Source: Albula goreensis
Taxonomy: Eukaryota; Chordata; Actinopteri; Albuliformes; Albulidae
Reading direction: 5' to 3'
Length of the DNA stretch: 64,000 nucleotides
Assembly: GCA_022829145.1 (NCBI GenBank)
Contig: CM040751.1
Span: forward strand, 4,963,364-5,027,363
The translations under genes were made by a program, and so were the position numbers. A model generated the notes under the pieces. It was not told the DNA's origin, ran no database searches, and was given only the letters and a program-made list of their open reading frames with translations. Positions 23,114 to 37,600 of the stretch are shown here, piece by piece; the stretch's first letter is position 1; each line of letters begins with the position of its first letter.

Positions 23114-26100
23114 GATTCGAACTTCCCATTAAAGAGCATGTGTCGCGTTGAGGCTCTTGGCTTTGTTTTTTTCCCTTCTAACTATGAAACATTTTCAAAA
23201 AGGTGTCTGCAAACCATTTTTTTCCCAGTTTCATCAAATGGTCAGTAAAATCTGTTCAAACCTTATGTGGACCTGCTCTGTCCATATTTTAACACATTTT
23301 TTTGGCCGGTGGGGGGAAAAAGGAAGAAAAAAAACAGCAGTGACCATTCTGTCTGTTTTTCAAGCCAACAAATAAGTCATTGACTGGATTTTTAAACATT
23401 ATCATCATACTGTTGACTAGGAAGTACAGGTCTGGCAAGTACAGCTTTGGTCCTAAGTACTTAGAAAAAAAAATGTCAGTAAATTGAAACTGATCATGTT
23501 CCAATCTCACCCCTTTAGTGGGAATTTTACAAGGCCTCTAATGTATCATAAAACATGAATTCATTACCATAGACTCCTTAAAAATTTGGATGACATCCAT
23601 ATTTTCCACACTAACCCCCAAGGAGTGTAATCTGCGAAATACTTGACAGCCTTGTGATACAACACGTTTATTAACTGTTAATTAAAATTAATTTGTTTTG
23701 TGAGGTCATAATGCTTTCTGCCATAGCTGATTGTTGATGCTTCAGTGGCAGAGTGGCAGGGTAATACCTACCCAATTCCTTTTGATTGAATTGACTGCTC
23801 AGAGGGATACGTAGTCTGGGGTATGTCTCTGCCCCAAACACAACTGTAGGCAATATTTACAATGACGGATATTGGGAGGAGGGGTACATTGCTGAACTTG
23901 GACAGAGTACAAAATTTGGTACAAAATGAATATTATGCTGCAAGCACTTGACAGTTCTCAGATGCAGTGCTTGTATCTGTGCAGATACTCCAGTATACCA
24001 CCAGGAGATTTTCAAATAAATCAATAAGGTATAATATCTGAAGGCCAATTAAAGTATGAAAATTAAAATTAAGGTTTTGTACATAGAAGATTGACTCTAG
24101 CAGATTAGGAGCCTGTTATATCCACACATCTAAATGAGGATCAGCAATAACTGAAGTTAATGGTTTTTCATGGGTATCAGTTATAGTTGACACTGTACAT
24201 GGTGATGTTTCTTCAATCCATATGGGATTACAGAGGAAAGATTGGCCAGTTCATATCAAATAACAATTTTCTGCACAAACCACTCTTGGATGGGCATGCA
24301 GGTCGTAGGAGTTTCGATAAACACAGCATGGCACAATGGAGCCGCTCACCTTTGGTTGACATTTTCACCACTGGATCATTGAAGCCAAGGGTTTAAGACC
24401 AGGTATGGGGACCCCCAATCAAAGCTTATTTTTCCCTTTCAGTCATAAGGCCTCACTTTAAACTGCTTGCCCTGACTATCACACAGTGCGTCTGTCCAAT
24501 ACGTTGGAAATACATGGGCACGTTTGCGTAGAACGTGGGCGAAATTCAATGAAACACACAGAGGGCATCTAATGCTTGATACTTAGTGGCAGGAACCCAA
24601 ACACTTTGTAGTTTGGAAACTGACAGTAGTCATTTTACCGTCGAGGGACCACATGGTATAAATAGCAAATGAATGTGTCTGTCTGGACAGTGTGGTGTGA
24701 GTATGTGCATTATTGGCAAATGGCTATTTTGATACTGCTGAAAGTGATTGTGCTATCTCCAGCAAACAGCTAACTTACTTGGAGTTAACTGCAAGTTACC
24801 TGGGTTTTGTGACCGAGTTTACTCATTTCACAAAAGTGGATAAAGTGTGTATGTCGCTATCGTAACATAATCACATGCCTAACCTGTTCTGTGGCAGGTT
24901 AAAGTCAGGCTCAAACCTCCCAATAACATGTAGATGTGCCATATTGACCAGTCAGACCTATGCTAGATTATTCAGGAAGTGGACTTTGCCTTGAAAAATT
25001 GCTGGAAGAAATCATGAATAAAAATTCAGTTTTCAAGTGTTAAATGTTCATTAAAATGTCCTAAATTTTCATTTCCCACGCTCTTTGGCTAACCTTGACT
25101 TCTACACATAACCATTACCTTGGGTCATAATTTATTTTACTGCTTTGTGTGATTCCAAAGGGCATGGACAAGCATTTCAAGCAAATTTCAAAATTACACG
25201 CAATTTTTGATTCCACATTTTTTTTTTTTTTCTTACCACTTCTGATATGTTTTGCTTCTGCTGCTGCCAAGTCAGTTTCACATTAACGGGAATGTAGCTG
25301 TAGACAAACACATAACTGTGCAATAATTACACATATTTGTTCTGAAATTCGTCTTTTTCTGCTGCCAAGAACTCAACACAGAGATCCTTTGCTCACACTT
25401 GAGACACACTCTGGAAATCTAGACTGATGTGAAATGTACTTGTGAAAAGCATTAAACAGCATGCAACTTTGCTTTTTGGCAAAACTGCTTGGAGATCTGT
25501 TTTTATGGACTGACAGTATGAAGACCACTGTTGTTATTTAACAGGAAGTGATGTTGGAAAACGATGCCAAAAAGATTTTTGTGTGGCAGTTCCATACTGG
25601 TACCTTTCCTACTGGTAGCCTTTTTTCAGCTTCTGTTACAGTTAATGGAAACATGGCATGATATTAGCAGTGTTAAATCTCCCTTAGTTGTTTACTGAAG
25701 ATGTGATTGTTGGAATAATCAAGAGAAATTTCTTTGTTGTGACAGTAAAAGTCCAATATCATCTGGTATCACTAGTCGAGGGAATTGAAGCTGTACGCTT
25801 TAAAACAATAAGAAACAACAGTATGTTTCCAATGCTCAGGTATAATTTGAGGGAAAATAGGTCTCACACTATTTAGAAATCGTATGATTGTGGGTAATTA
25901 CGGTTTGGTTTTCTACTATTTTACCTGCATATTTGTGACATCTTGCATGATGCCTTACAAGAGAATCTATTAAATTAAAATCTATTAAATTGAAACTTGT
26001 TTGCTACTACAACTGCCACTCCTAACTTGCTTATGCTTTTCAGTTCCCTTAGCCTTCTGCTCAGCATGTTAAATGAGCATATACAAATCATTCATACATA

Positions 26101-27119
26101 CAAATCATAGTTTGTCTTGATGGGACATTTCACTTTTGGAAAGACTCTGGTTTGGTTTAATTCGTATAAATATTTTAAAAGGTGTGTTTTTTTTGTTAAC
26201 GAAATGCTGTCTTGCAGTGTATTCCTGCAACAGTGAAATGTTGGTCCGATTAATGTCATGAGGGTGTGGTTACTGAGATTTTAAGATGGCAAGTGGCTAC
26301 CTGAGCTACAAATGAAGTTTTATTTGCTTAGATGACACTTCCCTTGCAAAAATGTAACATTTTATATTAACTTGTGCAAGACGTACACATTAAGTTCCAC
26401 TTCAACGCGGTTCATTATGTGTGGCTGAGGTCCATTTCCCATGTCGTCTTGTGAAATGAATTGAGGAGTTTGGATGAGGCCTAAATCGATTGCCACAAGA
26501 TTCAGTTCATTCTGAGCACAAGGTTAACAGAAAACAAGTCTACCTCTTCCATGAAGACACCAGAGATAAGGTAACCTTAAATAAATGCCCCTTTAAACTG
26601 CTCTTGCGATACATACCTGATGACTATCGGAACTTCACTCTGATGTATTACGAATAATCAATTGAACTCACCTGTTTGTGTCTTGCCCTATAGGAATACG
26701 ACCTCTGTTGTACGGCCTTGTGGTATTGATTAACATCACACGTTGATTTGTCGCATGTAGATTGAAATCTCTTCTACAATGGAGACTTACACAGGAGACA
26801 GTGTTCATGCACTCATTGAAGTACAGCTATAATAGAAACGAAAGGGATTACGCAACAAATGTATGCTCAGTTGGTACGAACATAAAAGCTTTTGAACAAC
26901 GTCTATAGAAAATACAGCTTTGTGTGTATGTGTGTGCACTTTTCGTTTTTTTGCCTGTTATGGGGTGGGAGAGGAAAGGACATAATGCAAAAACATGGAG
27001 CAGCATATTTCTCCATTATCAGTGTCCTTGATGCACCATGTCTTTGTCTGCTGAGAAGAAATGTATTTTTCCTCTTTGCTTTACTTCAAATTGTGATTTA
27101 TTTTTTTTAATTTGATAAC
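23114..27119. other. 4-kb non-coding stretch, little recognised
   Basis: Contains A/T homopolymers (near 23461 and 25222), a 15-bp tandem pair aatctattaaatta / aatctattaaattg (25964-25993), and short domain-free frames. No dispersed repeat, RNA gene or strong candidate regulatory block seen. Confidence 0.5.
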
Positions 27120-27560
27120 TTTTTTTGCGGTGACAGTCCCTCTGCAACTTTCCACAGCAAACTCTTGACACCACCATGAGGAGTAAGCTCTCACGAACAT
27201 CACCCAGTCACCGCGTGAAGCTGCCGTTCATTCACCCAGTGGCCATTCCTGTAATCCCATCCCTGCTATAGAATTGTTTGTGATGTCATCTTTGATGATC
27301 ACAGGAGAAACGACTCAGGGCGACGACTCGAGCTAGCCAGCTGTCCGGCTCCCACATCTTCAAAGAGTCTGGTGACGCTTGTCGGTGACAGCCTGGTTTG
27401 AACTTGAGCAGAGTGATACCATGCGGAAAACAATACAGGCAAAAATTCATGAAACGGCACACATCGGATGAATAACTCAAGTCGGAGTTCTTTGTTTTTC
27501 CCGCACTTAAGCCACAGCTCTCAACACACCCCAGCGCTACATAAGAAGTACTCTTTAATG
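27120..27560. promoter_or_regulatory. Candidate conserved non-coding element
   Basis: Even-composition, CpG-containing block with a TCF/LEF-type ctttgatg at 27290-27297 inside the near-palindrome gtgatgtcatctttgatgat. Also carries acgactcagggcgacgactc near 27310. The 116-codon minus-strand frame lacks any domain. Enhancer role inferred. Confidence 0.3.
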
Positions 27561-30500
27561 ATTTGAGTAAGAATTGATTGAACTGTGACAGAAGTATACT
27601 TAAAAGTGTAGAACTAAAGTAATCCGACTGTGACAAAGCAGTCTGTCCGTGATGTTCTTGCTGCTTTTGTAAAAGTTCACAAATGCAAAATCAAATGGAA
27701 TTTTGCATATTTCGCTGTGAAGGCATTTTAATGTACTGCTCCAAATTTTCTGACCCACCCACATGATACTTAGTGTCAAAAGCAAAACTGTTTTAGTTTT
27801 ACTTTTTAAAATATACCAAATCCTAGATATTTAAAATATTTAATATGTTTAATGAAACTTTTTTATTCGTGAGGATCATAAAGTTTAATATCATACCGTC
27901 AGTGCTATGATTGATATAAATTGACTCATGAAAATTGAATTGACTTGTGTAGGCGTTGGTTCTTCCTTGTCTGAACATAATCTCAAGACGTTTGTGAAAG
28001 GAGCACGAATAATCCGCACACATAAAATTCATCACTGGACATTTTATATCACTACGGATGTAAAATTGTTGCAATTAATGCTGAATTCGCAATATTACAC
28101 AGTGGGGCACAAGGCATTTAGCAAACCAGTCTGGCTTAAATGTTTAAATGTGGTAAATGTAATTATCATTTGAATTAAAAATGAACCGTTTTTGGTGAAC
28201 ACACTGAATACGTCAACATTGAAAGCAAAGCTGGTGTGTCTGAAATGCTTATTGATGTCGCACCTGGTCCACAAAAAATAATGGAACACAATCCGTCTGC
28301 CTCCTGCTTTAGAGTAATGATGCAAGGGGATGTAAGGTTCATGTGACAAATCCTCTGCTTGTTCTGACAAAGAGCAGCAAGTCTGTAATGTTATATGTCA
28401 TCAAAAAGATACCCCTGCTGTTTCTTAATTTGTGTTTCAGTTTGTTCAAAGCACTATATCAGGAGCTGTTCCATTCATCATAGGTGACCGAAGGTTGTGT
28501 TTTGGTTCCCCTGTTACGGTGCTGAGGTTTCACAAATCATTTTCTGTGGATGTACACCAAAAAGTGTTGCTGAGCATGAAATCTGGTGGGAGTAAAACTC
28601 AGAGTGGGCATTTGTAGTTGATCCTGCAATGTGTCGTACTGAGCAGTAGTATTGATACCAAAAACCTCCCGTGATCCTCAAAATATTTGCTTTGGCGTAT
28701 TCTGCCTGTGATCTGTGAACCCCATCTGTCTCTTATTTTCACAGTGTGTGTGATCCAATGTCGTGCAAGTCTCACTCGCTTATCGTCAACAGACATTTGA
28801 TTGTAGCTCAGCAGACTTTCCATAGATGCCTTGTTGTCAACGAAATATTATATCTATGTACAATCTTTGCCTGGAATGACTTTTTTTGGCGGTTCTACTT
28901 CGATGCACATGCCTCTCGTCTTACTCTTAGTGAATGGATTATTTGTAACAAGATTACAAAATATCAAATTGTGCAAGCGATGTAAACAAAACAAAAAAAA
29001 AATGTTGCTTTTATGGATAGAAGGTATTGTCTTTTTATCTGAGCTGTCTGGACACATCTGTGCACATGATGGTCTTTTTAGAGGGACCGCAGTTCTAGTT
29101 CCCCACTGTTGGAGACGAACTAACAAACATCAAAAGCCCAATTGGGATCAGACTGCAGGTACTCCTACAGAGGAGAGGATCAGGGGGTAGCCGTTGGGGC
29201 AGACACCATGCGGGTTCTCCCTATGACTCTTTCAGTGGGTGTGTATGCGTGTCGATGCATGTTTGGACATAGGTAATCCTTAAGAAGAAAAGATTGATAT
29301 AATTGTGACCATGAAGAGTTGAGACTGCAGGTAACTCATACAGTCTAAATCGAATGTATTTGAATCACTCCAATACAAAGTCCAAAACAAAAAAAAAAAA
29401 AACCTGATTGTTGTGATACCCAATTCCACTCTTTGAGAAACCACAGAATCTGCAATGTTCCATCCAACCACACATGATCACATGATTTCACTGATTCGCT
29501 CTCCTCTTGGAATTAAGCCTGTGAACCAATGAAAAACCAGAGAACTCATGTGATGTAATCTGTTGCTAGAGCAGATGTCTGCTGTGCCTGTGGCCTTTCA
29601 GAGTTGGATATGAATATACCTGCTATATCCTATTATATATACCTAAGATTTGCAGGTGCCTGAAAAACAGACTTAATTACATTTGAGAAAACTCTCAGGC
29701 ATATAAATTCATATTTTTTAACCATCCCCTTATTTACACTCTCACACATCTCTGTATAATCCACCTTTAAGCTTTATTTTGAAAATTTTCTTATGTGGAT
29801 CAATTTATCCAATTATTATGAGCTGCATGTTATTTCTTACACAGTTAATAAAATTGTTACTGAACTGAATACATTACCACTCTTTTTTTTATTTATTTAT
29901 TTATTTTTTTTACTCTTTCCGACTGCATGATCCGGAACATGAGAGCCGAAACCTCTCTCACTCCCAGAAATGCAATTCTAAATATGTTTTGTTATTCTCT
30001 GTGGGAATCACTTTATTTTAGATTGAGTCATCCACGGTAAACAACGTTAATCATTTCACTCCACTCATTTCACGCCGAGCTGCATGCCATATTTTACTGA
30101 GTTAAAATGATTTCCGTCTGACTCTGACACTTTTTTAAAAAATGCAGTTTTCAATATTGGGAAAGGTCAGATGGTTGAAGATTTTGATAATGATATACAA
30201 TGGTATTTTCAAATCTTTCCTTTTGGATTTCAGTACTTTTTTCTTTTTGTCAATACTAACTTTTTCAAGACAAGTCCCACCACAACCCCATCCAACAGTT
30301 CCCAGCTCACATCAAGAAATCGCATGTTGTAGAAATGTCCTTTTTGTCTTTATTCAACAAAGGTAACACTTTTCTATTTTGGTGCGGTGTCCTGGGGATC
30401 CAATATGGGTATGGATTGGGTATGGAAGGGATTGTCTAGTCTTGTATTAAGTTATGAGTTCCTTGCCTCAAAAGGACCAAAATGTAGTTACTTTGGAAAC

Positions 30501-31389
30501 GCAACAAAAATTGAAGTGAACGCCAGCTTTGTCAGACAGTCGGTGAGGGAACACATTTCTTGCTTGTGTGCCTGAGCGCTGATGCCTTTTGTGTGTGTAA
30601 TAGACAGTGACTATCCGGACATGGGCCGGTGACCTGAAGGAGGTGACGGGCTTGTCTTGGGCTCATGCCCAGCGCTGTGGAACTGGAGCTTTCTGGGATT
30701 GAGGAGGACCGCTTGGTGAGGGTGATGAAGCCTGACTTGGAGGGAATGTAATTTTGCCGTTTCGTGTGTATTTATTGACAAGACACTGGAGTGATGTTTT
30801 CACAACTTGGACCAGAGATGAGAAATAGGGGTTGCATGTGCCTGGTCTGTTCAAACTTTTGTTCATAATCAGTATTTGTCACAACCAGTTTTGCACAAAA
30901 TGTTCAATGTCGTAATGTGACCAGATCTAAAGACTAGACGAGTCGGCTGGAAGGTAATTTGTCTTGAAAGAAGAGTTTACTTTGTAAAGAGCAGAGGAAT
31001 GAAGAGCAATTTGTATGCAGTGAGTAGCATGTCATTCAGAAGTCTAGTTATTTTAGTGGTTCAGAAGGCTAAACTTTAGCAGTAATAAAATAAACAGATG
31101 GAAAGTTGGCCTGCAGTTATGTTTATCCACACAGACAGGATAAATATGTCAGTGGTAAATATCACAGAGCACGTCACTTCTAATGAAATTATTGGATGCT
31201 TGGAAATATCCATGGAAAAAAACTAGATTTTGTACTTGAACATGACTTGCATGACATTTTAAACAATAATGCAAGATTTTAGACATGCACTAATAAGCAA
31301 CCCTGTCTGTGATTGGTTATGTATTTGTATATATGTATTTTTGGACTTGCATAATGAAGGGGTGTTATTTCCGTTGATTAGCTGTATGT
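27561..31389. other. Non-coding stretch with an (ATTT)n patch
   Basis: 29881-29912 is a short T/ATTT simple repeat. 30600-30860 is GC-richer and could be regulatory. Frames up to 119 codons (28831-29190) show no domain. Confidence 0.5.
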
Positions 31390-31640
31390 TAAATCCCTAT
31401 GTGGTGATGAAGGTCTTGCTCCCCGCTGCGCCAGTCAGACTCCTCTGATTTTGAGCCCCGGTTGCTGCCTCTCTCAAAGGGACCAGTTTCTCCACATTGT
31501 GTCACTCACAAATGCACATCACCTTGTTTTTCCATATCCTGCTGAGCTCTGAAAGGGCCGGGTTTACAGCCATATCAAACCGGTTCTGCACCAGTGGTGT
31601 GTGGCACCGACTGAGCCGAGCAGTGTGGTCGATAAAGTAT
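31390..31640. promoter_or_regulatory. Candidate conserved non-coding element
   Basis: GC-richer island with CpGs (accgactgagccgagcag near 31606) next to an AC microsatellite. No domain in its frames. Inferred from composition. Confidence 0.25.
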
Positions 31641-31690
31641 CGTCTGACTTATTTCATTTTGGCTTCAAATAATACTGTTGGGAGAAGACA

Positions 31691-31691
<1 letters not shown>

Positions 31692-31729
<38 letters not shown>
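31692..31729 (+). repeat. (AC)n microsatellite, about 19 units
   Basis: Pure AC dinucleotide run. Confidence 0.97.
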
Positions 31730-31734
<5 letters not shown>

Positions 31735-34015
31735 CATACCGTTATTCCCCTGATTTCCATTAGGTCTAAAGTAACAAGGCACAGTCTGATTGGATACCTC
31801 CATACAAAGTCAGCTCTGATATGACAAAAAAGTACGCAGTTTAGCCTGGGGCTCATTGAGGTTGTTTGGACTGATTACACAAAAGTCTTTATATTGAATT
31901 TATTGTGGCTGGTAGTTTGCCGTAATAAGCTTCACCACACATTGTTTTGATATTGCAAACACAGACATTCCACACAAAATTTCAGCACTTTTAAAGTACC
32001 CATTTCCGCCTAAAAATAAATAAATCAAATGAAAATTAGCTCTGACATTTAATTCAGTTTTCATTTGCCGTTCCTCTCGACAAGCAGCAGCCTGTTTGTC
32101 ACCATATTAAAAAGGGTTGTTTTCCCTCTTCATGTAGCGAAACCATTTCTTTAACCCTTTTCCTTCCTCTGTAGGGGGCAACCTTATTAACCTGTGATAT
32201 TGTAAACTTAATCCAATACCTCACATCTTCAGTCCAGACAGCATCTCAGCTTTCAGGAAAGGAAATGTAACATTTCTCCCCTTTTTTTCTTTTTAAATCA
32301 ATCCGAGCTCTCTGATCAGCTCATTTCCGACACGCTCTTTTCTGTCTCTGGATCTGTGAAATACCAGAAATGCCTTCTAAAGTTCTGCAAGAAAAGATTA
32401 AAAGCACTTTCATCAGTAAAATCAATGAAATTGCAGGCAATTTAAAATGACACTCTTACTCAGCTAGTTCCGAGTTTTGGCTCTTTCTAAAGATCCATTA
32501 TGGCATTCAGAAATTATATTTTATTTCCCTGTGTTAATGTATATGTTAGACTCTAGGGCCGTAGTTTGTTTCTGCCGATCGTGGCATGGGGTTCAGAAAA
32601 TTGATAATTTAAGGTGTTTTTAGGTATTTGGTACTTTTCAAATTAGATGTTCATCTCTCTTTGGAGTATTAGGTGAAACCAGACCTAAATTTTATCCTGA
32701 TTGGCGAAATATCATGCAAGTGAGTTGATTTAAATGTGTAACCAACCATTTTAACTGATCTTTGAAATACAGACTCACTGAATCCTTACAGAATTTATCA
32801 ATATACCCAAGAACACAAAACCCAACTTGTTATAGCCACACTGGACTGTGTATTTATGCCAATTTTTTCATGACGCACAAATGGTATTGTAGAACATTAT
32901 GTATTTTGTGCTGTTGCGACATTACATTTTCACACTGAATCAAAATAACCTGAACCATAAATTACTGGCTTCTTTAAACCGATTGAAAAATATTTCAATT
33001 CATACCCCAAACTATCGTGACGACTGAAATCGATGAGTCACTGATACGACATAGTGACTGTGCATTTTCGGCCGACTTCTTCAATCGCTGAGATGAAGGG
33101 ACATAAGATGAAGGGTTTAATAGGGCGGCGAGCACAATTTCAAAGGAATATTCAATTTCTTTTATAAATGAGGCCTTAGGAACAGCCGAGTCTAATTATG
33201 CATTTTCATGGGTACAGAACAGGAAACAGAAGGGAAAACAAGGTGTTCAATCGAGCACACACAAAGAAGCACAATTATTGAGCAGTTGCAAAGGCAAAAG
33301 TTATTTTTGGGGATATTATTTCTGCACACTTATTGTTGAAGTGTAAAATTTCAGATGGAGTTAGAGCTGGTTGATACGGACTTAAGTTTCAGAATCAGTG
33401 GGAGAGAGCCTCCATTAAAACAGATCTTTTTGGGATAACGGGACCTGTCAGAGGCAAAAACAGGAAATGTGCCCACAAGGTTTCTTGTGTGGGAGTAAAT
33501 TTAGTGTAATTACAAAATCATTACATAACATCCAATGCATAATGACAAATGATACAGCCAGTCACTATCATAATAACACATTACTGCTATGTGGCAGAGC
33601 TACCATCCTCACAGATGTGGGGGAAAAAAATAACTTGGTGTTACGAAAGAGTGCAATCTCACACTTGCCAATAGAAACAAGCACGACATGATAATTAACA
33701 TTTCATAGCATGAAGACTAATGAACTTGAGACACTAAATTAGCACCAACAAAAAAAATGTCATTGAACTTCCCGAGTTGTGGTGATTTATTGTACATGAA
33801 CAAAGTGTTTTACATTACAGTTAATACAAGTTTACAGTGAAAGGGCAACGCAAAGATGATCAGAACCAGCCACCATATCACGAGCTACAGAGAACGTGAC
33901 ACAGGCTCGTGATAAAGTAATTAAGCTGGGGGAGTGATATATTAAGGCACCATCTATTATTAAAACAAACATAACATTAATAAATACAAGTTACATTGTA
34001 TTAATTTGCACAGAA
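31730..34015. other. Non-coding stretch with one weak CTCF-like word
   Basis: ctgtagggggcaacc near 32169 partly fits the CTCF core. 33010-33200 has even composition and may be regulatory. Nothing else recognised. Confidence 0.45.
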
Positions 34016-34660
34016 TCATTGGAATGACCTTAGCATTTTGCCATTGGCCTGCGCACATGAATCAAACGTCTCTACAGCTGATGTGGGTAGCATAAACGAG
34101 TGACGGGCGACATCATCACCTGATAGACTGGGAGCTGAAACAGATTTTCTTGCATATATATGCACACGGCATATTAAATATTCCTTACGCACAGAACATG
34201 CATTACTTTCACATGTCAGGGATTCAGAAATAAGGCTTGTGCTTTTCTGCTCATCTTCGCTGAGCATCGACGCGTTCCTCAGGGTTGAAGACGTGAGAGA
34301 TTCATTTTCTATGATGTTCCGTTCTTATGGATTGAAGATGTCTCATTTTTTTTTTTCCCCACGTACAGCATATTATTGCAGTTTGATCAATCTTAGGGCT
34401 CGTCTATAAATGGACCTTTTAGGGCGATGGCAGATTCCAGTGGCTCTCATGTGTCAGTCGGTGGATTAGCAGTGAAGTAAATGGACCAGGCCTGGCGAAG
34501 GAATGAGGAAAGGAGGGGCAGAAGCTCTGCTCTCCATAAAAGGAGCGCGTTTTAAATGTCAGCTATGCTCACCCTGTGTGCGGAGGGGATGGACAGTTTA
34601 ACTCTGGCGGGGTCAACGGCTGCGTTGACCCTCAGAATGGCGGAGACTCGAGGGGACTGA
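34016..34660. promoter_or_regulatory. Candidate conserved non-coding element(s)
   Basis: Long block with above-background CpG (gagtgacgggcgacatc near 34096, catcgacgcgttcctc near 34266, aggagcgcgtttt near 34540). A T tract at about 34348-34358 divides it, so it may be two elements. The 83-codon minus-strand frame has no domain. Confidence 0.3.
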
Positions 34661-37600
34661 GTAACTCCCAGCCACGATAAGTGAGATGAGCATGTTCTCA
34701 GGAGGCTCAGAGGAATTCTAAAGGGAGCCAAATAAAATCAGATTCTCGATCTGAACCAAGGCTCAAACCCAGCTTTTCGAAGGTGAACATGCCCTTCTGT
34801 AATAGCGAAATAGACTGTGGTGATGAACTGGAACATAAGAATATGTTATGACAACAAAAGGATATTCAGCCCAGCTATACTTGCTAGTTCCCACACCAAC
34901 AGTAAGCAGTCCAGATGTTTTGGTTTTACCATTTGTTTTACCTGAACGAAACCGGGAGTGGTCTATTCATTGGAATAGGAAGATCCCTGCCTTTTACTGT
35001 ACATCTGTCACTGTAAGATTTTTCAGAAGAAAAGTTTTGCCTCCTGGTTTCATTGAATATTATTATGCAATATTTAATACAAGGTAGGAAAAATGTGATA
35101 TCAATCTGAACACGACTGATTGCGAGTTTTTTGAAAAGGTGCATTATTTAACCTTTCTTTATCAGCCATTAATAATAATAAAAAAACAACTTACATAAGC
35201 ATGTTTGCTCATTTCTGCAAATGGAGGGAAATGATTATATCTTGACTTTGGCAAATCCATCCACTGAAAATAACATGGCAACAAATGGAAAAATAGAACT
35301 GGGAAAACAATTTTGGATTATTGAGTCAGCAGTGATTATTTGAATATTATCAATGCTAAACATAACAGGCTTGAGCTTTTCATCTCAGTTACAGCCATAT
35401 GCCAAAGTGAATTTTGGATTAAAATAAAGCATTAACATAAATATCAACATGACCCTACACTGACTCCATTCCTCAGGGATCTGTTATACAACTAATTCCC
35501 ACTGTTTTTTTTATTTTTATCATATTTTATGCTGTCAAGGTACTTTCTCATGGCCATGTTCTGTTTCTGTTTTTGCTAAGCATACAATATTTGAAGTGGG
35601 GGAAAAACATCTCTTCAAATTTTAAAATGCAATTAAAACCGAGAACAAACATGAAACTAAAACCTCAATTATGTTCTGGAAAGTGTTTTTTTTTCTTTCA
35701 TAAACATTGTCTTTTTATCTCCTTCACTTCAAGGCTAAACACAGGGTTGATAAATCTCTTGAAAGAACGAACGTTCAAAGAAAAGGTACATTTATGTGCC
35801 TCTTCCATGGATTCGCGCAATAAATTCCTCCAATCAAGGTGGTAATTATGTTTGTGAATAAATCCGTAAAAATAAACAACTAAATGTCATTTCTTTAGGG
35901 CATGCTGTGAAAAACAGATTTTCACAATCATGTCCATTGAACATGTCACTGAGAACCTGATACTGAAGACTCCATGTGAAAATGTAATAATCATGTATCT
36001 ATAGAGTAATGTAAAGCTCATTTTATATTTGTGACTACTTGTTATCAATGCAAAGGCCACATGCAGTCACAGTCATATTTTTTTTTTTCTGAATTTTGGA
36101 GGATATTTGTTCATCAGGGCATTGTAGGCAATCGCTAAGTCTGACATCAGTGTTATTTTGCACATTTGTCAACATTTCAAAATTCCAACCTGTTTTGCAA
36201 GTTCTTCTGAACTATCATCAACTTTTACAATTTCATGTACAAACAGTTTCATGGCCAAGCAATTAAGTTTTCAAAATTGCTAAAGCTTGCAAAAGACCAT
36301 AGTCCTTTCGACCATGGTCGGGGATGCTGTCCTTCAGGTAAGATGTTATATTACTGTGCTCATTAGAGATACCATAGTGGTAATCAGAGATTTGAGGTCT
36401 CCCCAGTGTCTTGGCAAAATTCCTCTCCTGGCTATCTCATTCTGGTCACCCACTCATTCCCCAGTGGGATTGGCACAATGATCGATTTTCCCATCCACTT
36501 TCAGCTCATCTGTGCTGAGCGCTACAGCTCAAAATGGCCGCTGTGCATCACTCAAGGTGTGTGCTTCACGTTTCACCCTTCACTGTGAGGTGCTTTGGGT
36601 GTTGGGTGTTATATCTCTTCCATTATCATCACTGTTGCTGTTCATGACAGCTTGTCACACATTAGATATCTCTGTCGAACCACAGTGAATCAGTTTGCAG
36701 ATGGTTTACCGGTTGCCAGTTGTGATCGAGGCTTATTTTTTTAAAATTTTATTTGCTGTATGCAATGTTATTACAAGAGGTGTGCTAATTTCTGAGCTCA
36801 GGACAGAGGATTTCAAGAGCTCTAATAAGTGCGATCATGATTTCTCAACCTCTTCATGTTCAGCCACAGAACGACTGGCACTAATTGGCTGAAATGAATA
36901 TTTTCAGCATGGAAATGTTTATTGTCAAACATGATCCCCCTCACAAAAGCAATTAATTAGCCTTTAACACTTAAGTAACACTGACAAAGTAATTAGTCAT
37001 CATGTCCTGACAGTTGGTGTCAGCACCAACAAAGGGACCCAACAGCCACACACGATGCTACATTTCTGAGGAAACTCCGACATCTGCCACCTCCATCTAG
37101 AGAGCAGGACAGACTTGCACTTAACTCAGTGTTAGAACTACCCGGTGTATCACTTGTCACTCTTGCACCTGGATACAGCTGTGCTTGTAGATTTGTCCCT
37201 CGTATTCAAAGCTAGTTAAACAGATGGCAGAACGAGCATCTGCAAATAAAACCGCCGTCAGATGTGTTGTTGAGTAGTTTGATCGAACAATACTTGCAAC
37301 GTGGAAACAGGTTATGCAAACACAGTTTTGATCTAAATGAACATATATGCTAGAAATGTGTACAAACCTGTTTTTATTTTGAAAAATGAGTGCAGTGTAC
37401 CTGCTGTGATTTCAGTAAGAAATTAAGAAATTGGCCAAAACTCTGATTGCCCAACATATGGGTAGATTCTATTGAAGATATACAACATTTTTCAGAAAAA
37501 AGACCAGAATAAGCATATTTTTTAGAATTTAAAAAAAAAAAAAAAAAAGTTCATTCTTATTCTGGTTTACACATTACATGGCATACTATTTCATAGGTAA

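Noticed and set aside
23108-23120. gattcgaact as a tRNA B-box (minus strand)
   Set aside because: No A-box or cloverleaf at the right spacing; better explained as flank of the CTCF-like site.
37503-37566. 11-bp inverted repeat around an A tract
   Set aside because: Short arms, 42-base spacer dominated by poly(A); listed only within the spacer entry.
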